A DNA stretch of 14,351 nucleotides. Origin: Candidatus Poribacteria bacterium. Lineage in GTDB: Bacteria; Poribacteria; WGA-4E; WGA-3G. Position numbers and translations under genes: made by a program. This document shows positions 4,569 through 13,345 of the stretch, piece by piece (positions within the stretch are counted from its first letter, which is position 1; each line of letters opens with the position of its first letter). The stretch covers positions 1-14,351 of the forward strand of contig VXZL01000151.1 in NCBI GenBank assembly GCA_009845505.1. The letters are read 5' to 3'. Under the pieces are notes generated by a model. That model saw nothing but the letters and a program-made list of their open reading frames with translations. It searched no databases and was not told where the DNA came from.

Positions 4569-7339
4569 TTTTTCTCTGCTTTCTCATGGTCTGTGTTGTT
4601 TCCGAGAGTGAAGCCTATCAAGTGAAAGTTGTTTATTTTCAACCTGCCGACAGCGAAAATAGATCGGATCTGTTGGACTTTGACGAGCTGATGAAGTCTA
4701 TTCAAGAGACATACCGCTCTGAAATAGAACGTCATGGATTTGGCCCGAAAACGTTTAAATTGGAACTGGATCGAACAGGTAAAGTTGTTGTTCATCATAT
4801 AAAGGGCCGACACAATAAAGCGCGTTATGCAACGGAATCGGTGTTGGACCTCTTAATCCCTGAATTAGAGCGTAAGGGGTTTGAGGATAAGCAAACGATC
4901 TATGCTGTTGTGCTCGCGGGGGTGGAACTGATGCGCGGTGGGGCAACGGGTCTTGCAGTGCCAAGACCTTTTGCGGGATTTCACGGGAATGGGCATCCAG
5001 AGTATTCGGGGTATGCGATGAGTGTTGAGTTGCGGAGAAACCGGGTAGAAAATATTTTGCGGCATGAATTAGGACATACTTTTGGATTGTCACATCTGCT
5101 TTTTGAACGAGGCGTGCGTTATACCCCTGGTGCTTACATAATGAATAATAGCGGCAACGGGGATGATCTTGTTGCGGCAGAGGCACGCTGGTTATCAAAA
5201 CTCCGTCATTTCAATGTGGGTGCAGGGTTTCGGAATAATTTTGCACCGCGACTCACGACATTCCGTGGCGCGAAACGTCTGGAAAATAACAACATCGAAT
5301 TTCGCGCATCTGTGAGAGACCCTGATAACGATGGCGTTGCATCTGTCTATGCTGAAGTGGGTTCGTGGGTTATTGGTTGGCAGTTTTTTGATGGGGATTC
5401 CCATATTGAAGATGTTGTTTTTACAGATATTCCTGAAGATGTTTTAAGAGGCAAGCGTATTGGATATTATTTCATGGATGTTCACGGTAATTGGATGTAT
5501 GATTTCCCAAATAAATCTTTTACACTTCCTCCTAAACACAAAGAGAACATATTGCACGATGAGAATCAAAAGATAGATGCGGATGTCAACGCTGTCTCAG
5601 ATTTGGTGGCATACTACCCCTTTGACAGGAACTCAAAAGATGCCTCTGGAAATGGCAACCACGGTGAAATAATAGGCACAACCCACTATGTTGAAGGCAA
5701 ATTTGGAGATGCGATAGCACTCAATAACGGGGCCTATGTCAAAATGGATGCCTCCGACTCACTCCACGGTGACCTTTTCAAAGCGGACCCATTCGCACTT
5801 TCGCTTTGGGTTTATCCTAAAATTGAAACTGGTTACGGGCACGTTTGGCGGAGTTTATCGATGCAAGACGCTGGTAATACCTTATTCATTATTGAAGATG
5901 CAGGCATTATCTCTTGGCGTGGACGAATCAATGGCGAATGGTCATGGGGCGATCTTTGTGAGACCGAGCCCGGTCTCTTTAAAGCCGATACTTGGATCCA
6001 TGTAGCCGTCACAAACGATGGTGATAAACTTAGGATCTATCTTGATGGTGAGATGGTCGCTGAGACAGATTTTCAAGAAACGGATGGCGGGAATGCTTTT
6101 TACTTTATTGGTAGTCGGTTCACTTCTGGGGAAAACTTTGTCGGTTCAATAGATGATTACGCTATCTTCTCCAGAGCATTAAACGAAGATGAAATCAATT
6201 CCATAATGGAAACAAGCGTTGCAACGTTCTTACAAACGACACAATCAGCAGCTATCGCAGATTCAGGAACCACTAAGGATGGCACTGTAGAAAAAAATAA
6301 CACTGATAACGATATAGGAGATCGATCAGATATAATGAGTCTTTTGCCTATGCGTGTGCCGTCTCCCAATATTGGTCAACGGCTCAAGTTGTCCCTAAAA
6401 ATTACTAACGGCGAAAATGTCGCAGGTTACCAAGCAACTGTGCAGTTCGACGACACGGCGCTCCGTTATGTCGAAAGTCTTAACAGTGATTATCTGCCTG
6501 ATGGCGCATTCTTTGTCCCTCCGATTTTGGAAGGGAATCTTGTGAAACTCAACGCCGTATCTCTGGCAGGCGAAAGCAACGGTGACGGCACCCTCGCTAC
6601 GCTCACCTTTGAAGTCATCGCAGTGCAGGCATCTACTTTGACAGTATCTGATGTCCTTCTCACCAACAGCACAGGCGAAACATTCGCGCCTCAGATTGAA
6701 AACGCTGAAATAACCGAACCCACTAAACTCAAAGCAGATGTCAACAGTGATGGCACCGTTAACATTGCGGATTTGGTATTGGTTGCTTCAAACCTTGGCA
6801 AGACAGGACAGAATGCTGCAGATGTGAACGGTGATGGACAGGTCAATATTGCGGATCTCGTCTTGGTCGCTGGAGCATTGGGGACAAGTGCCTCCGCCCC
6901 TTCTCTACATCTGCAAGCTTTAGAAATGCTCACTGCTACAGAGGTCAAACAGTGGTTATCCGCCGCGCAGCGATTGAATCTCACGGATATGCATTCACAA
7001 CGCGGTATCCTATTTTTACAACAACTCCTCGTAGCGTTGATACCTAAAAAGACTGCCCTTTTGCCAAACTTTCCCAATCCGTTCAATCCTGAAACGTGGA
7101 TACCCTATCAACTCTCAGTCCCCGCAGATGTTTCCGTAACGATCTATGCGGTGGACGGCACACGTGTTCGGAATTTAGCGTTAGGACACAAGCCTATGGG
7201 TATCTATCAAGACAAAAGGCGTGCGGCATATTGGGATGGTAAAAATGAAATTGGCGAACACGTCAGTAGCGGAATTTACTTTTATACGCTTACCGCAAAA
7301 GATTTTTCCGCTACTCGCAAAATGCTGATCGTAAAATAG
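4556..7339 (+). CDS. secreted multidomain metzincin-like metalloprotease with LamG, cohesin-like, dockerin and C-terminal sorting-like domains
   Basis: The 927-aa protein begins with a signal peptide (MLFMIFLCFLMVCVVSESEA, probable cleavage before Tyr21). Residues about 22-225 form a protease domain with the zinc motif HELGHTFGLSH at 170-180 (HExxHxxGxxH) and a candidate Met-turn, IMNN, near 195-198. A beta-rich Ig-like segment covers about 246-326. A LamG/concanavalin-type domain spans about 349-552 (VAYYPFDRNSKDASGNGNHG at its start, GSIDDYAIFSRALNEDEI at its end). A cohesin-like beta-sandwich lies at about 593-720, then a dockerin type I pair with two Ca-binding loops (DVNSDGTVNIADL and DVNGDGQVNIADL, 727-776), a helical linker, and a C-terminal FlgD/Por-secretion-like domain (839-927). 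The ATG at 4556 is preferred because GGAGG (4546-4550) precedes it by 5 bases; the ATG at 4544 overlaps that site. Likely an extracellular or cell-surface protease acting on host or matrix proteins. Confidence 0.85.
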   Translation: MLFMIFLCFLMVCVVSESEAYQVKVVYFQPADSENRSDLLDFDELMKSIQETYRSEIERHGFGPKTFKLELDRTGKVVVHHIKGRHNKARYATESVLDLLIPELERKGFEDKQTIYAVVLAGVELMRGGATGLAVPRPFAGFHGNGHPEYSGYAMSVELRRNRVENILRHELGHTFGLSHLLFERGVRYTPGAYIMNNSGNGDDLVAAEARWLSKLRHFNVGAGFRNNFAPRLTTFRGAKRLENNNIEFRASVRDPDNDGVASVYAEVGSWVIGWQFFDGDSHIEDVVFTDIPEDVLRGKRIGYYFMDVHGNWMYDFPNKSFTLPPKHKENILHDENQKIDADVNAVSDLVAYYPFDRNSKDASGNGNHGEIIGTTHYVEGKFGDAIALNNGAYVKMDASDSLHGDLFKADPFALSLWVYPKIETGYGHVWRSLSMQDAGNTLFIIEDAGIISWRGRINGEWSWGDLCETEPGLFKADTWIHVAVTNDGDKLRIYLDGEMVAETDFQETDGGNAFYFIGSRFTSGENFVGSIDDYAIFSRALNEDEINSIMETSVATFLQTTQSAAIADSGTTKDGTVEKNNTDNDIGDRSDIMSLLPMRVPSPNIGQRLKLSLKITNGENVAGYQATVQFDDTALRYVESLNSDYLPDGAFFVPPILEGNLVKLNAVSLAGESNGDGTLATLTFEVIAVQASTLTVSDVLLTNSTGETFAPQIENAEITEPTKLKADVNSDGTVNIADLVLVASNLGKTGQNAADVNGDGQVNIADLVLVAGALGTSASAPSLHLQALEMLTATEVKQWLSAAQRLNLTDMHSQRGILFLQQLLVALIPKKTALLPNFPNPFNPETWIPYQLSVPADVSVTIYAVDGTRVRNLALGHKPMGIYQDKRRAAYWDGKNEIGEHVSSGIYFYTLTAKDFSATRKMLIVK

Positions 7340-7467
7340 TATCAAATGACCAGAGGATGGCTGGTGCGGTTTAGCAAATGATGAGAGAATATAAGTTAGA
7401 TTCCCATTAGATTTTTCCGAAATTGTATCATCCATGGGGAGATCCCATCGCAGAAGGTGTCTAAAAA
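7340..7467. other. intergenic stretch after the metalloprotease gene
   Basis: These 128 bases hold no convincing gene. A short inverted repeat ATGGG/CCCAT (7434-7438 and 7444-7448) lies 20 bases before the lipoprotein start. No U-tract hairpin marks termination after the protease gene. Confidence 0.4.
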
Positions 7468-7926
7468 ATGTTACTTGTTCAGGGGACTCTCGCGAAACTT
7501 CAGTTTTTATTTTTTCTATTTCTGTGTATCTTGATTTGTGGGTGTGAGACGAAAGAACTTCCACACGCTGACACCCCTGTAGGGGATTCAGAGGTTTCAT
7601 TGGACGAAAAGAACCGTCTCGATCAGATCATCAAGCTGACTACGACTCTGAACGCCAAGATAGACATGCTTCGGGAAAGATCGGAAAAACATGATACGCA
7701 ACTCAAGATGTGTCGGCAGGAGATACAACGCCTTCGCGAACACCTTGCCAGACAGACGGGTGAAGGCAGAAAAGATTTGAAGGCACGTATCCAGATACTC
7801 AAAGATCTTGCCAATCAAGAAAAGAAAGCAAAAAAAAAAGTACGCCTCATGATTCAGGTCCATACCGACCGATCTAAAGCGTTGGCTGCCGATTTTGATG
7901 CCCTTTTTAAGGAGACTGCAGAGTGA
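7468..7926 (+). CDS. coiled-coil lipoprotein of unknown function
   Basis: The 152-aa product has a lipoprotein signal peptide: an unusually polar start (MLLVQGTLAKLQ), a hydrophobic core (FLFFLFLCILI) and the lipobox ICGC with lipidated Cys at about residue 26. After a Pro/Asp/Ser-rich linker, residues about 45-150 are almost entirely charged heptads (KNRLDQIIKLTTTLNAKIDM, then LRERSEKHDTQLKMCRQEIQ), predicting a long alpha-helical coiled coil in the periplasm or at the outer membrane. An AAGGTG 9 bases before the ATG serves as ribosome site. The gene contains a run of ten A at 7830-7839 coding for lysines, a potential slippage site. No family is recognised; it may act as a structural or tethering protein. 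Same strand as the protease gene, 128 bases downstream. Confidence 0.75.
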   Translation: MLLVQGTLAKLQFLFFLFLCILICGCETKELPHADTPVGDSEVSLDEKNRLDQIIKLTTTLNAKIDMLRERSEKHDTQLKMCRQEIQRLREHLARQTGEGRKDLKARIQILKDLANQEKKAKKKVRLMIQVHTDRSKALAADFDALFKETAE

Positions 7927-7969
7927 AAAATCAATGCTATTCAGGGGACGGTATAGGGTAGGACGCGGA

Positions 7970-8410
7970 TATATTGTACTGCCACCGGAAATTTAGACCA
8001 CTCTCTCATATAAGATCGTGCTACAATGATAATCTGTATTTGAAAGGAGCATTCCGATGGTGAAACGAAGAAAACTCACGCCTAAGTTTAAAGCAGCAGT
8101 TGTGCTTGAGGCACTTCGCGGTGAAAGCTCCCAAGCGGAACTGTGTCGGCATCATAACCTCAGCGAAACCCAAGTCTCAACGTGGAAACGCCAACTTCTT
8201 GAAAATGCTGAAACCTTCTTTGAATCGGAAGATAGGTTTCCATCAAGGGAGTCAGCGGAGCGAATCGCTCAACTTGAGCAACTCGTTGGACGGTTGACGC
8301 TGGTACTGGAAATCCAAAAAAAAAGCACTGACTTTCTTGGATTGACACCTTCTCAACAACCTTGTCTCATTGAGAGAACACACTCGCAACCTCCCACTAC
8401 ATACCCATGA
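7970..8410 (+). mobile_element. partial IS3-family insertion sequence (left end and orfA only)
   Basis: A likely left end begins near 7972 with TGTACTGCCACCGGAAATTT, running into AGACCA, similar to ends of IS3-group elements. The orfA transposase gene follows. No orfB with the DDE catalytic core is found downstream, and no reverse-complement copy of the left end is seen before the next gene. The element is therefore truncated and not self-mobile. It lies directly upstream of the four-gene nuclease-like array. Confidence 0.65.
8057..8410 (+). CDS. IS3-family transposase OrfA (HTH), frameshift at its 3' end
   Basis: The 117-aa reading is a transposase helix-turn-helix subunit of the IS3 family. 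The typical start (KRRKLTPKFKAAVVLEALRG), a QAELCRHHNLSETQVSTWKR recognition helix, and an ERIAQLEQLVGRLTLVLEI leucine-zipper-like tail are all visible. GAAAGGAGC before the ATG is the ribosome site. After LVLEIQKK the frame meets nine A (8316-8324). Reading one base back there gives KKALTFLD followed by TGA, the kind of short orfA ending expected in this group, while the zero frame runs on to 8410 with an unfamiliar tail (GLTPSQQPCLIERTHSQPPT). So either an extra A has disturbed the 3' end, or this is the A-run where IS3 elements normally frameshift into orfB. OrfB is absent. Confidence 0.82.
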   Translation: MVKRRKLTPKFKAAVVLEALRGESSQAELCRHHNLSETQVSTWKRQLLENAETFFESEDRFPSRESAERIAQLEQLVGRLTLVLEIQKKSTDFLGLTPSQQPCLIERTHSQPPTTYP

Positions 8411-8645
8411 CCACTATTGGTACGACTTTTGGTTTGAGGGTTAAATGCAAATCTATTCGAGCCCTGAATTCTTTGACAATTATCATACGAGTTTCCCTGC
8501 TATCGCGTCGTACACGATGAAGGGCATGAGTCCTCGGAGGTACTCTCAGAATCGTAACTGGAGCATTCACGTGCCCGAAAATAAAAAATTGGACATACCA
8601 GATCAGAGTCTATTGTTTTAATGCTTTGAAAGGAGGTTCTAACAA
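8411..8645. other. non-coding gap between IS remnant and nuclease-like array
   Basis: About 235 bases. A 58-codon frame (8445-8621) exists but has no ribosome site and no recognisable motif. No orfB fragment is readable. Possible weak promoter elements (TGGACA at 8590-8595, TATTGT at 8611-8616) precede the ribosome site GGAGG at 8632-8636; spacing is 15, so the promoter call is weak. Confidence 0.4.
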
Positions 8646-9251
8646 ATGGCATACAGCAATTTTACATTAGAATCAGTTCGGAAGACATTTCAACTGGAAA
8701 CTGATGAAGCCGCAGATATTTCTTCAAAAATAGAGCCTGTGACACCCAGTGAGTACCTCACCACCACCTTGGCACGCAACGTGCCCTTAGCACTTGCTAT
8801 CGGCACAGAAAAGGCAAAGTCAGAAATGATCGTCACCAATGTACTACTCGAACTCCGCGAGCATTTCACGCAGCGGATTAGTCTCTTTTCAGGCATTGAC
8901 TTCAGCGTTGATGCAGAAAAGGGTTTGACAGGGGTCTGCGATTTCTTGATAAGTCTTTCACCTACGCAATTTCATTTAGAGGCCCCTATTATCGTCCTCG
9001 TTGAGGCAAAGAGAGACGAACCGACGACTGGTTTCGGTCAATGTGTTGCGGAGATGCTTGCAGCGCAACATTTCAATGCTGAAAGAGGAAATGACCTTCC
9101 CTGTATTTATGGAACTGCCACTACGGGCACAATGTGGCACTTTCTCAAATTGGAAGCACAGCAGCTCCAGATTGATAGCGCAGTCTATTCCATTGGACAG
9201 TGTGATAAGATTCTCGGGATCCTCGCAAGTATGGTAGAGCAGAACGCGTAA
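8646..9251 (+). CDS. PD-(D/E)XK nuclease-like protein, array copy A
   Basis: First of four tandem paralogues, 201 aa. The order of conserved elements fits a PD-(D/E)XK phosphodiesterase fold: an N-terminal helix with Glu60 (TEKAKSEMIV), a strand with Asp99 (GLTGVCDFLIS), then a hydrophobic strand ending in the ExK pair Glu120 and Lys122 (APIIVLVEAK), then Gln132 in a GQCVAEMLAAQ helix, as in nucleases with a Q after the ExK. A final beta segment (YGTATTGTMWHFLKL) and a GILASMVEQ helix close the protein. Similar hypothetical proteins starting MxYSxFTL are common in filamentous cyanobacteria. No signal peptide. The ribosome site AAAGGAGG at 8629-8636 is strong. Nuclease function is inferred from the motif pattern; no partner domain (methylase, helicase) is present. 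It has slightly divergent active-site flanks (KRDEPTT) relative to the other copies. Confidence 0.75.
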   Translation: MAYSNFTLESVRKTFQLETDEAADISSKIEPVTPSEYLTTTLARNVPLALAIGTEKAKSEMIVTNVLLELREHFTQRISLFSGIDFSVDAEKGLTGVCDFLISLSPTQFHLEAPIIVLVEAKRDEPTTGFGQCVAEMLAAQHFNAERGNDLPCIYGTATTGTMWHFLKLEAQQLQIDSAVYSIGQCDKILGILASMVEQNA

Positions 9252-9271
9252 GAAGTATGGAGGTTTTAGAA

Positions 9272-9877
9272 ATGGCGTATAGCAATTGGACCTTAGAAGA
9301 AGTGCTAACAACGTTTCAATTGGAAGCGACTGAATCTATAGACATCTTTGCCAACACAGAACCTATGGAACCCAGTGCCGAACTCGTGGTAGAGTTAGAA
9401 AAAAAGGTCCCGGTAGCCGCAGCTGTAAATACAGAGAAAGCACGGTCAGAACTGATTGTCGCCAATATTCTCATTGAACTCCGTGAGAAATTCGAGCGTC
9501 GCATCAGCCTCTTTTCTGGCATCGATTTTAATGTTGATGCTGAAAATGGATTGACGGGGGTCTGCGACTTCTTAATCAGTTTATCGCCGATGCAATCTTT
9601 TTTACGGGCACCCGTTATTGTCCTTGTTGAGGCAAAGAAAGAAGACCCAGCACCTGGGTTAGGGCAGTGTGTTGCTGAGATGATCGCAGCACAACGTTTT
9701 AACGCTGAGAAAGGGAATGACCTTTCCCATGTTTATGGTGCCGCCACAACAGGGACAGAGTGGAAATTTCTCAAATTAAAAGGCAACCGTCTGTCTATTG
9801 ATATAACAGTCTACCAAATCGCGCAGTGCGACAAAATCCTCGGTATCCTCGCAAGTATGGTAGAGCAGAACGCGTAA
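9272..9877 (+). CDS. PD-(D/E)XK nuclease-like protein, array copy B
   Basis: Second copy, 201 aa, aligning without gaps to copies A and C. The start was placed at the ATG at 9272 because it restores the shared MAYSNxTLE beginning and has GGAGG (9259-9263) 8 bases upstream. The ATG at 9257 contains the ribosome site. Putative catalytic residues are kept: Glu60, Asp99 (GVCDFLIS), Glu120 and Lys122 (VEAK), Gln132. It differs from copy A mostly in residues 11-50, 107-112 and 165-180. The gap from the copy A stop is only 20 bases, so the two are surely co-transcribed. The last 47 bases around codons 176-191 (9797-9843) are identical in copy C. Same caveat on function as copy A. Confidence 0.75.
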   Translation: MAYSNWTLEEVLTTFQLEATESIDIFANTEPMEPSAELVVELEKKVPVAAAVNTEKARSELIVANILIELREKFERRISLFSGIDFNVDAENGLTGVCDFLISLSPMQSFLRAPVIVLVEAKKEDPAPGLGQCVAEMIAAQRFNAEKGNDLSHVYGAATTGTEWKFLKLKGNRLSIDITVYQIAQCDKILGILASMVEQNA

Positions 9878-9899
9878 GAAAGTGTGGAGGTTCTAACAA

Positions 9900-10505
9900 A
9901 TGGCTTACAGCAATTTTACATTAGAGACAGTGCGAAAAGAATTTCAGTTAGAAACAACTCAGGCCATAGGTATCTTTTCCAAGATAGAACCAATAAGTCC
10001 GAGTGAACTTCTCACAACAGTCTTGGCAAAAAAGGTACCAGTAGCCGCCGCAATAGGCACAGAAAAAGCACGCTCAGAACTGATTGTCGCCGATGTCTTG
10101 TTTGAACTCCTTGAGCGTTTTAGGGAACATATCAGTCTCTTTTCCGGTATTGAATTCAATGTTGATACCGAAGCAGGGTTGACCGGTGTATGTGATTTCC
10201 TAATCAGTAGATCGCCAGACCAGCTGTCTTTAGAGGCACCTGTCATTATCCTTGTTGAAGCAAAGAAGGAAGACTTGACAGCAGGCCTCGGGCAGTGCAT
10301 TGCTGAAATGATCGCCGCACAACGCTTTAATGCTGAAAAAGGAAATGATATCCCTTGTGTTTATGGCGCCACCACTTCGGGAACAGATTGGCGATTTCTC
10401 AAATTGGAAGGACAGAAACTGCACATTGATATAACAGTCTACCAAATCGCGCAGTGCGACAAAATCCTCGGCATCCTCGCAAGTATGGTGGAACAAAAAG
10501 CGTAA
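9900..10505 (+). CDS. PD-(D/E)XK nuclease-like protein, array copy C
   Basis: Third copy, 201 aa, with the same ordered motif set: Glu60, Asp99, Glu120-x-Lys122 and Gln132 (GQCIAEMIAAQ). Its upstream region GGAGGTTCTAACAAATGGC is identical to that of copy A, and the first codons also match closely, whereas its 3' end matches copies B and D. It thus looks like a mosaic. A one-residue-level oddity is LLERF in place of LREHF/LREKF at about 70-74, and GIEFNVDT instead of GIDFNVDA at 83-90. The spacing from copy B is 22 bases. A functional nuclease remains an inference, but no stop or frameshift is present and all key residues are intact. Confidence 0.75.
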   Translation: MAYSNFTLETVRKEFQLETTQAIGIFSKIEPISPSELLTTVLAKKVPVAAAIGTEKARSELIVADVLFELLERFREHISLFSGIEFNVDTEAGLTGVCDFLISRSPDQLSLEAPVIILVEAKKEDLTAGLGQCIAEMIAAQRFNAEKGNDIPCVYGATTSGTDWRFLKLEGQKLHIDITVYQIAQCDKILGILASMVEQKA

Positions 10506-10526
10506 CGAAGGATAGGAAGTGTCTCA

Positions 10527-11135
10527 ATGGCATATAGCAACTTTACCTTAAGCGAAGTAAAGAAGGCGTTTCAGATAGTAGAAACAGTTGAATCGGTAAA
10601 CCTCTTTGCCCACGTAGAGCCAAAAACGCCAAGTTCGGTACTCACAGCCGTATTGGAACGAAATATGCAGGTAGCTCTCGCCGTCAACACGGAAAAGGCG
10701 AAATCCGAACTGATTATCGCTAATGTACTCATAGAACTTCGCGAGCAATTTGATAGACAGATCGGCGTTTTTTCCGGGATTGACTTTAACGTTGATGCCG
10801 AAAACGGATTGACAGGGGTCTGCGATTTTTTAATAAGTTTGTCTCCGGCACGGTTCGTTTTAGAGACACCTATCATCATTCTTGTTGAGGCAAAGAAGGA
10901 TGACCTGACAGTAGGACTCGGTCAGTGCGTTGCCGAGATGATCGCCGCACAACGCTTTAACGAGGAAAATGGAAATGATATACCTTGTATCTACGGGGCG
11001 ACCACTTCTGGAACAGAATGGCTCTTTCTCAAATTGGAAAGGCAAACTCTTTATATTGATACCGAATTCTACTCAATTCACGAGTGCGACAAAATCCTCG
11101 GCATCCTCGCAAGTATGGTAGAGCAGAAGGCATAG
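10527..11135 (+). CDS. PD-(D/E)XK nuclease-like protein, array copy D
   Basis: Fourth and last copy, 202 aa, one residue longer because of a single insertion within the first 25 residues (QIVETVES). All conserved positions are kept, shifted by one: Glu61, Asp100, Glu121, Lys123, Gln133. The N-terminal region (NLFAHVEPKTPSSVL) and the part before the C-terminal helix (DTEFYSIHECDK) are the most divergent of the set, while the final 36 bases before the last few codons equal those of copy C. The ribosome site is weaker than in the other copies (AGGAAGTG near 10513-10520). It lies 21 bases after copy C. A long AT-rich gap and the pyr promoter follow, so this is the end of the array. Confidence 0.75.
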   Translation: MAYSNFTLSEVKKAFQIVETVESVNLFAHVEPKTPSSVLTAVLERNMQVALAVNTEKAKSELIIANVLIELREQFDRQIGVFSGIDFNVDAENGLTGVCDFLISLSPARFVLETPIIILVEAKKDDLTVGLGQCVAEMIAAQRFNEENGNDIPCIYGATTSGTEWLFLKLERQTLYIDTEFYSIHECDKILGILASMVEQKA

Positions 11136-11176
11136 TATTTCTGGGATAGTATAATCTGACAAGCATACAAAAAATT
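11136..11176. other. AT-rich gap between array and pyr promoter
   Basis: Contains a TATAAT at 11150-11155 without a -35 partner and no hairpin with a U-tract. A terminator for the array is not seen. Confidence 0.35.
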
Positions 11177-11205
11177 TTGCAATTAAAATATAAATATGGT
11201 ATAAT
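11177..11205 (+). promoter_or_regulatory. sigma70-type promoter of the pyr operon
   Basis: TTGCAA at 11177-11182 and TATAAT at 11200-11205 are separated by exactly 17 bases of AT-rich DNA. This is the best promoter in the window. Transcription would begin near 11212, giving a leader of about 190 bases before pyrR that holds the attenuator. Confidence 0.8.
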
Positions 11206-11236
11206 ATTAAGAACTGGAGCGTCGTTATCAAGGAAC

Positions 11237-11271
11237 CCTTTTTAATCCAATCCAGAGAGGTTGAAAAAAGG
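11237..11271 (+). promoter_or_regulatory. PyrR-binding stem-loop in the pyr leader
   Basis: The lower stem CCTTTTT (11237-11243) pairs with AAAAAGG (11265-11271). The upper part, AATCCAGAGAGGTT at 11249-11262, fits the known PyrR-binding consensus ARUCCNGNGAGGYU at every position, with a U-G and a C-G pair closing the hexaloop CAGAGA. Bound PyrR, stimulated by UMP/UTP, is expected to lock this hairpin, which leaves the downstream terminator free to form. The recognition is by consensus memory, and the downstream pyrR gene supports it. Confidence 0.9.
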
Positions 11272-11325
11272 ATGCATGATTATATTTTGAATCGAAATTG
11301 TAAATCGGAATCGACTGGGATGTTG

Positions 11326-11363
11326 CCTTTCTCGTCACATTAGACGGGAGAGGTTTTTTATTT
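11326..11363 (+). terminator. intrinsic terminator (attenuator) of the pyr leader
   Basis: CCTTTCTCGTC (11326-11336), loop ACATTA, GACGGGAGAGG (11343-11353) form an 11-bp stem with two G-U pairs, followed by TTTTTTATTT. This is a classic intrinsic terminator placed 42 bases before pyrR. Its 5' arm can instead pair with AGAGAGG (11254-11260) inside the PyrR-binding loop, forming a 7-bp antiterminator (one G-U). The two structures exclude each other, which is the expected logic of PyrR-controlled attenuation. Confidence 0.85.
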
Positions 11364-11381
11364 GTTAAAATAACGCTATAA

Positions 11382-13234
<1,853 letters not shown>

Positions 13235-13260
13235 CCCAAGTGATAATAAAAAAGCGTGTA

Positions 13261-13319
13261 GCCTGCAACAACGGCGCAGGCGGATATACGGAGAGGTTGT
13301 TCCTCACGCAACCCGCCTG
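13261..13319. repeat. palindromic repeat with mutually exclusive stems between pyrC and carA
   Basis: GCCTGC (13261-13266) pairs with GCAGGC (13276-13281). CAGGCGG (13277-13283) can instead pair with CCGCCTG (13313-13319). Inside lie GGTTG (13295-13299) and CAACC (13309-13313), plus GAGG-TTGTT-CCTC. The AGGTTG...ACGCAACCC core also occurs at 793-809 near the left edge, so this looks like a dispersed host repeat. No U-tract follows, so it should not end transcription, but it may influence mRNA stability between the two genes. Confidence 0.6.
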
Positions 13320-13345
13320 AACGAACCGCAAGGAAAAGTAGAAAA

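Noticed and set aside
4755..5198. 147-codon open frame on the minus strand inside the metalloprotease gene
   Set aside because: It lies opposite a gene with clear zinc-protease motifs, has low-complexity Pro/His/Leu-rich text and no ribosome site.
8445..8621. 58-codon frame between the IS remnant and the array
   Set aside because: No ribosome site, no family resemblance and no orfB motif; chance cannot be excluded.
9257..9271. Upstream ATG giving copy B five extra residues (MEVLE)
   Set aside because: Its codons overlap the GGAGG ribosome site of the ATG at 9272, and the other three copies all start MAYSN.
8646..11135. Regular ~627-base periodicity as a non-coding repeat or CRISPR-like array
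   Set aside because: The period reflects four paralogous coding genes with diverged interiors; there are no short identical repeats with unique spacers.
11150..11155. TATAAT as an extra pyr promoter
   Set aside because: No -35 hexamer at suitable distance, whereas TTGCAA-17-TATAAT 27 bases further on is complete.
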